NCBI RefSeq assembly: GCF_033958435.1 | Contig: NC_134137.1 | Coordinates: 223,861,501 to 223,925,500 of the forward strand | From: Carettochelys insculpta | Taxonomy: Eukaryota; Chordata; Testudines; Carettochelyidae | Length of the DNA: 64,000 bases | Reading direction: 5' to 3' | Shown here: positions 49,840-60,109 of the stretch, in pieces | Layout: the number at the start of each line of letters is the position of its first letter | Position numbering within the stretch: position 1 is the first letter of the stretch | The notes under the pieces: generated by a model | Database searches by the model: none | What the model was told of the DNA's origin: nothing | Seen by the model: the letters and a program-made list of their open reading frames with translations, nothing else | Translations under genes and position numbers: made by a program

Positions 49840-49905
49840 GGGCAGGCTTGCCTAGTGGCTAGGTCCCTGCAGCTCCTACAGGCCTGAGGTTTAGGACTCC
49901 AGCCC
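49840..49905 (+). repeat. Possible tRNA-derived SINE head
   Basis: TTGCCTAGTGGCTAG resembles a pol III A box, and about 30 bp later AGGTTTAGGACTCC resembles a B box. No folded tRNA or clear SINE body is evident. Confidence 0.25.
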
Positions 49906-50309
49906 ACTCACTAGAGGCTGCAGTTTCAGTTTGGAGAGTGACCCCAAGAGTTTAGTTTTCCCCTCTTTGGGGTTGGGGATTCCTCTGGGATCTCCCCCTT
50001 TGAGGCTGGGGGAGAGTCTAGTGGCTGCATCCTCCTGCAGCCGACCCAGGGGCAGCTCTGGCTCAGGCCCTGTGGGTGTCAGAGCCAGCTCCTGCCTCTT
50101 TGCTGGTCAGCTCTGAACCAGGCTAGCTTCCCTCCCTTTATCCTGCCTCCCAGCCTGACACTGGCTGCAGGTGAAAGGGGGTGGGGCTAATTGCACAAAC
50201 AGGCTCTGTTTTGCCCCTGCACCGCAAGGCTTCCTCTCACTCCCTTACACTCATAGCTTGGTTTAGAAGTGTTGGTGTGTTATCACAAAAAAAGCCAATA
50301 GCTCTATCA

Positions 50310-50605
50310 CCTGCAATCTGCCAGAGGGTGTTGTGAAGACCAAGACATTATCAAGGTTTTAACAAAGAGCTAGATGAATTCATGCAGGTTAGGTCCATCA
50401 GTGGTTATTAGGGAGGCTGCATGTAAATGGTGTCCCTAGCCTCTGTTTGTCAGAGGCTTGAAATGGATGTCAGGGGAGGGATCACTTGAAGATTACCTGC
50501 CTATTCACACCTTCTGGGATGTCTGGCACTAGCCACTGTTGAAAGAGAGAATGCTGGGCCAGATGAACCTTTGGTCTGACCCAATATGGACATTCCATGT
50601 GTCCC
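50310..50605 (+). repeat. CR1 LINE 3'-UTR
   Basis: It contains CTGGCACTAGCCACTGTTGA, then GGGCCAGATGAACCTTTGGT and CTGACCCAATATGGACATTC, the strongly conserved CR1 terminal sequence. It is the plus-strand sibling of 32076-32400. Confidence 0.78.
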
Positions 50606-52095
50606 AGTCAAGGAACCTTCAGTAAATATTAGCCTTACACCTAATAAATCTCATCTCCACCTATTCCACAAGGCCTCTCTTTACCTTTCAGATAACTTTG
50701 CTTTGTAATAACAGGGGATTGGGAGTGCTGATGGGTGGGGGAGATGTGCAGTAAAGAAAATAAATAGAGAGAAAGGTCACCAGCCAGGACCAATTGCTGG
50801 GAAGGTTTTGTTGTTATTTCTGAAGTGTGTTTAGCACCAAGACACATTGTACATTTAGTGCGAGTCACCAGGACCCTAACGAGCTCCTAATGTGCCCCAT
50901 ACTTCAAGCTTTTTCCAAAGAGGGCAGTAACTTAGCAACGGCAGTGAAACCTTGAGGAGAATAATCAGTATTTGTGTTGCAGCTTCAGGCTTCTCATTTT
51001 CTCTCCCACCAAGCAGGAGAAGTGGGCTGGTTTCCTGTTTTCCTTTAACCCTCTCTTACAGGGAGGAAAAGGAGCAGTATTCTGTGTATGGCTTTGTGCT
51101 GAGCAAGGTCCCACTAGGACAGGCACAAAGGGCCCCAGAAGTTCTGGAGACAAGAAGCAGAGGGAGGGGTGGTGGCTCTCAGGAGATGTGGCAAACAATG
51201 AGCTGGAGTGAGAGGTAGTTTTCATGTGACAGGCCTGCGCTGAGTCTGGGGTTGTGTCCTAGGCTGGGAAGAGCCAGAAAGAGGCAAGTGCTCAGCAACT
51301 CTCCCTCTTCTCTGATTTGTTCATGTCTCTCAGCTAAGGAGAACTGTCTGAATAACTGAATGTCATGGATTTTCCCTTAAGAAAATACAGCAATTCTGTC
51401 AGCTAGCTTTACTTGTAAAAGCCATGTGAGGAGTCAGGGTTGGGAGGAATCTAAGGTCTTGGAACATGGAGGCTTCAAAGGACTGGCTCTTGATTCCTTG
51501 GGGTGGCATAAATTTGGGTACCAGAGCATATAGGGCTTGCCCCTTTCCTGTCCATCTCTGCCTGTGCTGCTGCAGGTTACAGAATAGCACTGAAAGCACA
51601 CCGTGTCATCCCCTCTCAAGCAAAGAATGAATGCAAAAGTCCAAGATCAACTGATTCATATCTGGAGAGGACTCTGGAGGACCTACTTTTGGAGGAAGGC
51701 ACAAAGTAAATGGAGAAAGCTAACTCATAACAGTGGCCTCTTACAAGCAGCCTTTACCAGTGCTAAAGATGATACTTCAATGCACCTGGCTGACAATGTC
51801 ATCCAGGTACCTTCGAAAAAGGGACCAAACATGTAAAAGGAATGGCTAAAAGCATGATCTGTGATAGCTGATCCAAGGTGAAGTTGGCCTGGGGTAAGTG
51901 ACTGCCTTTACGACACGTGCAGTAACTTGACTCTTGCTATGATTGGTGGTGTAAGACACTGTCCCAAAGGCAGGCTTGGCAGGTGTCAAGACAGCTCAGA
52001 GTGCCTGAGAGCACTACCTGTGTGTCTATGGGCAGAGCACCTGCACTTATGCCTACCGATCAGTGACATCTATGTCTGTGGCTCTCAGTCAGCTG
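50606..52095. other. Intergenic sequence, nothing recognised
   Basis: Overlapping frames of 75-88 codons around 50952-51225 occur on both strands and none has a domain. Confidence 0.35.
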
Positions 52096-52099
52096 CGAC

Positions 52100-52395
52100 C
52101 AGTGTTCCCCATAAGCTGTGCATTCATGTGGCCACTCAGGAGCGATTCAAATGCCGCTCAGCTGATTAAGATTGTCCCTCCTGCTAGCTGGTTTCTACTG
52201 GTGATGAAGCCTGAGTCCCACCATGTGGGACTAAAGCCAAAGTCCCAGGGTTCCAGCTGTGGGCAGAAGAATTCAGGTTTTGCCCTCCCCCACCCCCGCG
52301 ACAGCAGGGTTCAGGCTTCAGTCCCCTCTCCAGGAGCTGTTTAATAATTTTGTGGTCAGAAGAGGGTTATGGTGCAGTGAAGCCTGAGACACCCT
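52100..52395. repeat. hAT-like non-autonomous repeat (tentative)
   Basis: The left end CAGTGTTCCCCATAAGCTGT and the distal segment GGTCAGAAGAGGGTTATGGT then GCAGTGAAGCCTGAGACACC resemble a dispersed reptile repeat with CAGTGTTCC ends. No target duplication is visible and the right end is approximate. Confidence 0.4.
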
Positions 52396-53261
52396 CATGT
52401 AAGTATACAACTCTCAACCAAGTCAGGGTTTGTGCCCTGTTTCTAAACAGTCTGCTTTGAGGTTGGTGCTCTTGCACTTGAGCCACTGCAGGACAGCGTT
52501 TCATCCAGCAACGTTCATGAACAACCGTACTTCACAAAGTCAGCTAACTTTGATCTGAGACCGTCAGGAGTTCAGTCCTCTACTGAGCTAGTGAAGCTTC
52601 AGCTCCAGAGACCAGAACCCAGATGTCAATAGACTCCAAGCGCACATAGAATTTCAGAGTACAGCCTTCACAATCGCCTTTCCCAAGACATTTGAGACAG
52701 GATACCTGGCAAATTTTCCAAAAATTGGTGTTTTCTGGACCACGTGGCAGACAACTTCATTGTTAAGAATGGTCAGGAACTATATTAGCACCACAACCAT
52801 TCACTTGAGCTAAGCAAGATTGATGGACAGGTGCAAGACGTTCAGGTCGGGAGCCTAGGCTGAACTCGAAGATTAAAAGATGGCCTAGTCAAAGATAATG
52901 AACCCACAGCTCTCCTCATCTAGATATCTGGGAAACCACTGGGAGCCAATCTGGCCTATGTGTACAGAGCAAATCCCTACTAGCGGGAGAAGACAGTCTG
53001 GATCCATCAGGCTGTTCATTAACTAAAAATTCCTTCTTCACTGTATGGATCCACAGCAGCTTATGCCTGAAAACAAGAAATTTTGCTTGGTCTAAGGCAT
53101 GGCATATTAGCGTTCTTGTAGAAAATGGGACCGGTCTCCATTCAGCTCCCCTGTCATTTCTCTTGTGTGTGCCCTAAAGCTGCTTCTAGTCCTGCTGCTC
53201 TCTTAAGCTACAGTGGTTTCTGGGCAAAGGAAATAACCACCCTTTAGGCAAGGAGCCAGGA
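52396..53261. other. Intergenic sequence, nothing recognised
   Basis: No gene, RNA or repeat family is recognised in this stretch. Confidence 0.3.
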
Positions 53262-53269
53262 ATACTGAG

Positions 53270-53467
53270 CAGAGTTCCCTCTGGTTTTTAGCTACCCATG
53301 GGAGTAATAAATTTTGTTATAGACACCGAGGCATCTGGGGATGCATAACTCCAGTAGAAAGACATGCTGCTGGTAGAAGGCAGCTGTGGGAGCTCTGCTT
53401 ATCAGTTGAGAGGCACCTGAATCTCTCCTGGGCAGCCGCCCGTGTGCTCAGCTTACAGGGAATGCTG
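53270..53467. mobile_element. hAT-like MITE, 198 bp
   Basis: The left end is CAGAGTTCCCTCTGG, and the reverse complement of the right end is CAGCATTCCCTGTAAGC. The flanking octamers ATACTGAG (53262-53269) and ATTCTGAG (53468-53475) differ at one position, a clear 8-bp target duplication. It is the same family as 26477-26665. Confidence 0.78.
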
Positions 53468-53475
53468 ATTCTGAG

Positions 53476-54595
53476 TCTCCTTTAACAGCTGATAATATCA
53501 ATCAGTGAACTGAGAGATTGGGAATGTGGAAGATCTGCTTAAGAAACCCAGGAATGCGTGAACCAAGCTTATGTATCAGGGTACACTGACGTTCCTGAGG
53601 ACAGTAATCTGTAAGGACTCCAACTGCAGCACAAAACGAGCACAGAGAACTTGGCTGTAAAAATCTATGTAGCTCCTGTTGGTCTTTTCCTCAGAAGAAT
53701 CATACATTTTGGTCCTACCACAAGAGATCAGGAAATAGCCAGAAACTCAAATAAACTTCATTCTCGGGCTGTCTATCAGGTGCCTGACAAACTGGATTTA
53801 AGTATCTTCTCTCTCTCAATTCTGCATGAGGCTGGTGAATCAATAGGGAACTGGCTGGTATCAGCCAAGGGAAAACTGAACCTGCATCCTCATCCTGCCA
53901 GGCCTCTATGATGTGTAAGAGAATTATTGATGGTGTCTCTTTCATTCAACTGACCTGGCATCACCAAACAAAAATGCATGCAGGAGAGATCTGAAGAATC
54001 CATTAAACCCTATGAGCTTGTTATATCAAGTTGGTTGATTTGTTGGAGTATGTCAGAAGATACTTCATAACAGGAGGATGAATATGCTTCAAAACAGGTT
54101 TAAAGGATATGGACTTCTGTAGTTATTTGCTGACTGGCTATCTCTTGCAGGCCTGTTATTTTCTAAAAAATAAAGAATGTTACTTTTTCACATAACAAAC
54201 TGGTAAGATCGTCTTTGAAACACACACATACACACACACATCCTAACATCACAAATAGACTGAGAATGAGAAATTCAAACAAGAAATAACGTGCAAAAGT
54301 GCAAAAATAGCATGTGCATGTGGGGCAAAAATAGATGTTTATGATGAAAGATGGAGAAACTGTTTGGGCAATAGTATTTCCCAGGAATTCCACATAAGCA
54401 GTGGCTGGACTAGCCTGAACTGAGAATAAATGTATTTTAGAAAACTGGACTGGAGACTATCCATGTCTGGAAGATTAGAAGCTCCTGCATTTCAGAGAGC
54501 TGTGTTCTCAGAACCTTAGATCTATGGGGCTGTGAATTTCATATAAAGCTGTGTGCTATTTTAGGCTGCTCAGAACCAGGATCACCTGAAGTCTA
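53476..54595. other. Intergenic sequence with short CA tract
   Basis: A CA-rich tract lies at about 54220-54240. The 86-codon plus and 76-codon minus frames near 53651-53945 have no domains. Nothing else is recognised. Confidence 0.35.
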
Positions 54596-54599
54596 ATCT

Positions 54600-54775
54600 T
54601 GAGTCTGCCATTGACTTGCTGTGTGGCATTGAGCCAGTCACAAATGCACCTCAGTTTCCCCAAATGTAAAGTAGGGCTAGTGATATTAACTCAGCTGCCT
54701 CATGGCTCTGTTGTGAAGACTTTTTAGTTTATGCTCTTGAAGTGCTAAGGGATTCAGGATGAGGGTCCATGCTTG
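54600..54775 (+). repeat. MIR-type SINE
   Basis: TTGACTTGCTGTGTGGCATT, GCACCTCAGTTTCCCCAAAT, AGTAGGGCTAGTGATATTAA and TGGCTCTGTTGTGAAGACTT follow the MIR consensus order through core and tail. Confidence 0.8.
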
Positions 54776-54860
54776 GACAGAATTCTCACTGCCTTCAACA
54801 GGAGCATCTTCTCCATAAGAAATTAATAAAAACTAAGGACTTCAAGACTTGACCCAGGAT

Positions 54861-55296
54861 GGCTACGTCTACACGAGCCCCAAACTTCGAAATGGCCATG
54901 CAAATGGCCATTTTGAAGTTTACTAATGAAGCGCTGAAATGCATATTCAGCGCTTCATTAGCATGCGGCCGGCCGTGGCGCTTCGAAATTGACGCGGATT
55001 GCCGCCGCGCGTCTCGTCCCGACGGGGCTCCTTTTCGAAAGGACCCCGCCTACTTCAAAGTCCCCTTATTCCCATGAGCTGATGGGAATAAGGGGACTTC
55101 GAAGTAGGTGGGGTCCTTTCGAAAAGGAGCCCCGTGGGGACGAGACATGCGGCGGCGAGGCATGTCAATTTCGAAGTGCCGCGGCTGCCCGCATGCTAAT
55201 GAGGCGCTGAATATGCATTTCAGCGCTTCATTAGTAAACTTCAAAATGGCCATTTGCGTGGCCATTTCAAAGTTTGGGGCTCGTGTAGACACGGCA
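54861..55296. mobile_element. Palindromic Harbinger-like MITE (two 215-bp arms)
   Basis: The whole element is a foldback: left arm 54861-55075, six-base spacer GAGCTG at 55076-55081, right arm 55082-55296, with arms of equal length. The terminus GGCTACGTCTACACG is shared with the Harbinger copies in this window, while the interior is different. The target duplication is GAT (54858-54860, 55297-55299). TTCGA-type motifs recur inside both arms. The two arms translate to matching 70-residue frames that differ at about 11 positions, so the arms have diverged by substitution without net length change. A second hairpin (15-bp stems, 54924-54960) is nested in the left arm. No protein is encoded, so it must use another element's transposase. 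Confidence 0.85.
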
Positions 55297-55654
55297 GATA
55301 TGTCACAATAAAGACCACCGTATAGCTAGGGCACAGATCTGCTAGCTTCTCCAAGCAGCCAAAGTTAACAGGTTTCTCCTGGGGTGAAATCTTCACCTCA
55401 GGGGAGTCAATGGCAAAACTTCACTATTGATTTCAGTAGGGTCTAGATTTCACTGCTTGTCTGAAATCCACATTGAGACAAAAAGAATAGCTTGTTTTTT
55501 ATATCTCTTACTTAACGTCTGAAAGGAATCTTGTGTGTAGATGAGAAGACAAAGTGATAAATAGCAATGGGGTTGGCTCTTGCCTAAGACCACCTGTTCC
55601 AGGTAAGTTGCTGACTTGATGCTCTGGGGAGCTCAGATACCCTTCTCGCAATCG

Positions 55655-55845
55655 AGTATCAGAGGGGTAGCCGTGTTAGTCTGGATCTGCAAAAGCAACA
55701 AGGGGTCCTGTGGCACCTTATAGACTAACAGAAATGTATGAGAATAAGCATCTGATGAAGTGGGTCTTTGCCCACAAAAGCTCATGCTCGTACATTTCTG
55801 TTAGTCTATAAGGTGCTACAGGACCCCTCGTTGCTTTCTCAGAAT
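55655..55845. repeat. SINE-like repeat with a fold-back structure
   Basis: It begins ATCAGAGGGGTAGCCGTGTT then AGTCTGGATCTGCAAAAGCA, and TCCTGTGGCACCTTATAGAC follows. After CATCTGATGAAGTGGGTCTT the same sequence returns inverted: TACATTTCTGTTAGTCTATA and AGGTGCTACAGGACCCC. The two halves pair over about 60 bp. I associate the family with turtle genomes but cannot assign its class. Confidence 0.65.
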
Positions 55846-57336
55846 CAGTGCCTCTACTGTCAGTTTGAGCCAACTCAGTAAAGACCTTGTTGACCTTTCC
55901 AGCTTTTCAAATTTCATTATGCAGTAAAAAGAGAAAGAAAAGCAGGAGGCGGCTTGTTGAAGAGAGAATTCTCTCATTTGGATACAGCATTCCCATTACG
56001 TGTAAAGAACAAAAGTAGTTCTAAAGCTGCTCAGCCCACAGTTTACTATTTTTCCAATCCAGGGAAGAGTGCTGTAAATGACTTCATTCCTATAGGCAAG
56101 AGCACCTCTCTAGAAGCTTCCCATTAATCAAAAATGGCCATAATGTTCCCACAATCTTCTAGTCTAGAAATAAAGCTTCAATTTTTGGCCTATGTCAAAA
56201 GCCCAAATGAATTTTGAAGGTTTCATCTTAGTCCTCTCACAAAAACTGCTGTATAATTCAGTGCAAGTTTCAGTGGCTATTTCAACCTGGACTCAAGGCT
56301 GGAATATTAAAAGGAGCTGCAAAGTCACGGTCGCAGTGAACTGAGAAAGGTGGAGGGTGGAAGGGGGAAGGATTAAAACAGCAGAAGGTGCTGCAAGTCA
56401 GAATTAAGGTGCATTAGGAGAACTCGGGTGTATGCAGAAAGCTTGCACAATACTTGGTTTTAACCTGCAATAACTGTATCACTTTTTATGAGCACTGGAA
56501 TTCACTGAGTCCAAAGAGACCAAACAAGTGAATGAGAAAGCATGCCTGCTTGTTTGGTTGGTTTCAAACAGGATATAAAACAAAGGTCTTGCTGGGGCTA
56601 CATGAAATTTGCTGGCTGATAGAGGCTATCACTTTACTCTTGGTGTAGTTCTAAAATGCATCAGAATATTTACTTCCATAAAGGGATCTGAAACAGCCCT
56701 CTTGCCTCCAGCTTGATGGTTATGAGGAAGAGTAGATGTGTGTGTTCCAGGGGAGGGATGGTAACTAATTTGGTACAAAGAGTCCAAACCAAAATATGAA
56801 CACATGTTGGAGCATGGAAAGTCTGCACATAAGCTTCTGCAAAATTAAGACCTTCTATTTCTTTTGGTTCAGTAAATCAATTGCAGTGATAGGATTAATC
56901 ATAAAGATCAGTCTGTGCTCCCTGTCTAAAGCAGTTTGCACTTGGGATTTTGCTCCTGACCCATCTCTAGTGTCAAACCCTTGTTTAGAGCCTGAATGTG
57001 TTAAAATTCTAAGTATTTATAGTAGAATCCATTTTAGCACAGGACTTATCAAAATTAATTACTATTATAAATAAATTTCCATTGAAGACAACCAAAACCA
57101 AAGAGGCATGTAATTTCTATCTGCTCACCACAACATCCAGAATCAAACCTGAGATAATACCAATATATCTGCCGATAGCTGTGGGTGGCTTTGCGTAGAG
57201 AGAGAGGATGAGGTGGAATGGAATCGGGTGAAGAAAAAGGGCAAGAGCATGCTTCCTGGATATAAGTCTCTCACTCCCCCCTGCCCCCCAGTTTGTGTTC
57301 TGGAGCATATTCTCACAGCAAGGTGGTTTGTTTTTC
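55846..57336. other. Intergenic sequence, nothing recognised
   Basis: A 92-codon plus frame at 56796-57074 lacks any domain. No repeat family is recognised. Confidence 0.35.
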
Positions 57337-57339
57337 ATT

Positions 57340-57375
57340 AGCCGCGTCTACACGTGCACGCTACTTCGAAGTAGC
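57340..57375 (+). repeat. Left terminal inverted repeat of Harbinger element
   Basis: GCCGCGTCTACACGTGCACG followed by CTACTTCGAAGTAGC pairs with the right end at about 30 of 36 positions. It contains the palindrome CTACTTCGAAGTAG. Confidence 0.9.
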
Positions 57376-57651
57376 GGCACTAACTTCGAAATAGCGCCCG
57401 TCGCGGCTACACGCGTTGGGCGCTATTTCGAAGTGAACTTCGACGTTAGGCAGCGAGACGTCGAAGTCGCTAACCTCATGAGGGGATCGGAATAGCGCCC
57501 TACTTTGATGTTCAACGTCGAAGTAGGGACCGTGTAGTCGTTGCACGTCCCGCAACGTCGAAATTGCCGGGTCCTCCATGGTGGCCATCAGCTGGGGGGT
57601 TGAGAGACGCTCTCTCCAGCCCCTCAGCTCACTGGTGGCTGCGTGGAGTGG

Positions 57652-57670
57652 CCCCTTAAAGGTCCCCTCC
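57652..57670 (+). promoter_or_regulatory. Candidate core promoter of the Myb-like gene
   Basis: CCCCTTAAAGGTCCCCTCC lies about 95 bp before the ATG at 57766. The same sequence motif (CCCTTAAAGGGCCCCTCCC) occurs at the other end, upstream of the transposase. TTAAA could act as a TATA-like box. No transcription start is shown by sequence alone. Confidence 0.4.
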
Positions 57671-57765
57671 CCCTCCCTTCCTGTGCAGGAAGCTGAGAGA
57701 ACGTGCAGGCTGCAGCCTGCACACGCGGCCAGCCTGCACATACCTCAGCCCCCGACCCAGCTGCG

Positions 57766-59823
57766 ATGGCTGCCCGGCAGCCCCCCCAGCACCCCCAGGG
57801 GACCCCCCCCAAGGGGAGCCAGGGCAGCCAGCCCAGGCAGAAGGGCAGCCAGGCTGGGAAGCGGCAGCGGGGCCCCTCCTGGACGGAGGCCGAGCTGCGG
57901 GACCTGCTGGGGCTCTGGAGCGAGGAGGAGGTGCTCCAGGTAATGGGGAGCAAGAGGCGGAACGCGGATGCGTTCGCTCGGCTGGCCGACGGCCTGGCTG
58001 CCCAGGGTCACCCTGCCCGCACTCCTGACCATGTCAGGAGGAAGATGAAGGAGCTGCGGCAGGGTTACTCCCAGGCCCGGGATGCGGCCGGCCGATCTGG
58101 GGCCGCCCCCGTCACTTGCCCCTTTTACAGGGAGCTCAGGGACATCCTGGGCCCCTGGCACACCTCCTCTCCTCCGGCCACCCTTGACACCTCGGCCGAC
58201 GAGCCCCAGCAGGCCCTGCAGACGGAGTCCGCCCCGGAGGCAAGCCCCGCACCCCGGGGGCCCCCCCCAGAGGCCACCCCTGGGACATCGCGGCAGGAGG
58301 AGGAGGAGGAGGAGGAGGGGGACTCCTCCTCCGCAGAATCCGGGCTGCAGATCCTCCTCCTGCCATCCCGGAGCAGCAGGGCCTCCGCCCCCCGGGGATC
58401 TCCGGACCGTGGGAGCGGACCGACAGGTAGGTACCCCTCTCTGGTGGACACCCCTGGGCTTGAGGGGCGGGGGTAATAGATATGTGTCCAGGGCCTCCCA
58501 CATGCTCACATGGCCATGGCCCCAAGGACAGCAGGGCCATGGCCCTCACAGCACTGCATCAGCCCCTGCCCCCCCCCCACCCCGCATGACAGTGCCATGC
58601 CCCATCCCCGGGCCAGGGGGGAGCAGAACCTCGAGGGGCCCCCGGGAGGAGGGGGTGGGACACCCCGCAGCAGCAGCATGTGATGGAGTGGCAGGAGTGC
58701 AAAAGGGAGACTCAGGCTACATATGAGCAACAAGAGCCGAATAGCTCCCGGGGCAAAGGAGGATCCTGGGGCTAGAGCTGGCAGGTGACACCTCTGCCCT
58801 GAACAAAGAGGAGGGAGGAGCCGAGCTGGCTTGGACTTGGGGGCGAGGGCGGGGCGCACAGGTAGAGGCTAGGGGAAGGGAGAGCTGGAAGGCAGCCAGC
58901 CTGAGGAGGGGGAAAGCTGCATCCCCGAGGGGCACCCCTTGGGGTCTTCTCCCCAGGATGGGTTGGAAGGACTGTCTCTTCTGACAGCTGGTGCTGTCAC
59001 TCCTGGGAGAAACTGGGCATCTGTGGCCTAAGAAACCTCTCCTGCTGTCAGACCCTGCGGGGTGAAGTGAGAGTCGCTCCCACCAGGGGACGGGGTGCAG
59101 GGCAGGGGGACCCCTGAACCCCATCCATCACAGCAGCATCTCCCGGGGACGGGGATGGGGAACCTGCAGCACAGGGCTGGGGGGACAAAGGCCACGGCTC
59201 GGGGCCCACACTAACGCCTGTCTCCATTCTTCTTCCCCCCTCCTCTCCTGTGTCCTGCACCTGCACCATCAGAAGGACCGGAAGAGAGCACCGGCGAGGC
59301 ATCAGTCGTCCCGGAGAGCCCTCCCGGACCATCGGTCCAGGGCAGCCCCTCGGCCGAGGACCGACCGGCCCCACGGCGGGCTAGACGGCGGACCCTGCGC
59401 CACCAACCGCTGACGGCGACGGACCCCCAGCTGCTGGCCATCCACCATCGGCAGCTGGAGGTCGCGGAGCAGCACCTGCAGCTGCAGAAGCGGGCGCTGG
59501 CCTGGCGCCAGGAGGCATGCGGGGCCTACATGGAGACATTTAACCGCTTGGTGGACTACTTGGCCCCCCATGCCGCGCCGGCCGCCGCATCGCCCGCCCT
59601 GCCTGCTCCTGCAGCCCCACCACCAGCTGCTCCGCCCATCGCCATCCTGTCCGCCGTCGCCCCGCCACCCACTGCCGAGGGCTGGAGCGCCGAGGAACCC
59701 CTGGAGCCACCTGACACTCGCCGGTCATCATACCTTCCGGTCCGGCCTGCCCCCACCCAGCCCCGGACAGGGCTGCGACCGCAGCGGGGCTCCCGGCCAC
59801 CCACGCCCAGTGCCGGGCTATAG
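57766..59823 (+). CDS. Harbinger Myb/SANT-like DNA-binding protein, two exons
   Basis: Predicted accessory protein of the Harbinger transposon. In this superfamily it binds the transposon ends and helps bring the transposase into the nucleus. Exon 1 is 57766-58426, ending at GACAG|GTAGGT; exon 2 is 59273-59823, starting after CACCATCAG. Phase matches (one base plus two), giving 403 residues. The ATG at 57766 has a good context (GCGATGG) and an earlier in-frame GTG at 57703 is not needed. Residues about 37-130 form a Myb/SANT-like (trihelix-type) domain: WTEAELRDLLGLW at 39-51, VRRKMKELRQGY at 90-101 and CPFYRELRDILG at 118-129. A run of Glu (58294-58319) follows. Exon 2 gives a basic patch (APRRARRR), then a likely coiled coil containing QLEVAEQHLQLQKRA, and a Pro/Ala-rich tail. 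No frameshift or stop is seen, so it looks intact. Splicing is inferred. Related host-named proteins include MSANTD-type and ZSCAN29-like genes. Confidence 0.85.
58427..59272 (+). other. Intron of the Myb-like gene
   Basis: Bounded by GTAGGT at 58427 and CAG at 59270-59272, with a pyrimidine-rich tract (TTCTTCCCCCCTCCTCTCCT) just upstream of the acceptor. Removing it joins a Thr-Glu-Gly-Pro frame without a stop. Reading through it meets a stop at 58474-58476. Confidence 0.75.
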
Positions 59824-59946
59824 GGGCGAGGGGCCCGGGACATGGCCCCCCCCTTGTATATAGTTGGACCCTGTTATTTTCTGCCCCTGGTTTGCCCCGT
59901 CCCCCCCACGTAAATAGTTCTCCCCTTTATCCTCCCTGGTTTTCTT

Positions 59947-59986
59947 TTTATTATTGAGGACAGTTGTTTCTTTGTATTGTTTTATT
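59947..59986 (-). terminator. Two polyadenylation signals for the transposase
   Basis: On the minus strand AATAAA occurs at 59986-59981 and 59952-59947, about 125-165 bp past the transposase stop. No plus-strand AATAAA is seen after the Myb-like gene in the same interval. Confidence 0.6.
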
Positions 59987-60109
59987 TTTGTACATATTAG
60001 TTTTTTTCACCGTTTGTATGTACTTTGTTTTTGGTTCTCATATTTACAGTTAAAAAAAAAGGTTCGGAAAGAAAAAAAAAAGTTTAAGTTCAGCCACAAG
60101 TGCGTGCTG

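Noticed and set aside
49840..49905. A tRNA gene
   Set aside because: Box-like words are present but no cloverleaf or anticodon arm could be drawn.
57745..58509. Antisense 254-codon frame and an alternative plus frame (58082-58726) over the Myb-like exon
   Set aside because: They are GC-rich shadow frames. The spliced plus-strand frame has a clear DNA-binding domain, matching splice phase and a good start.
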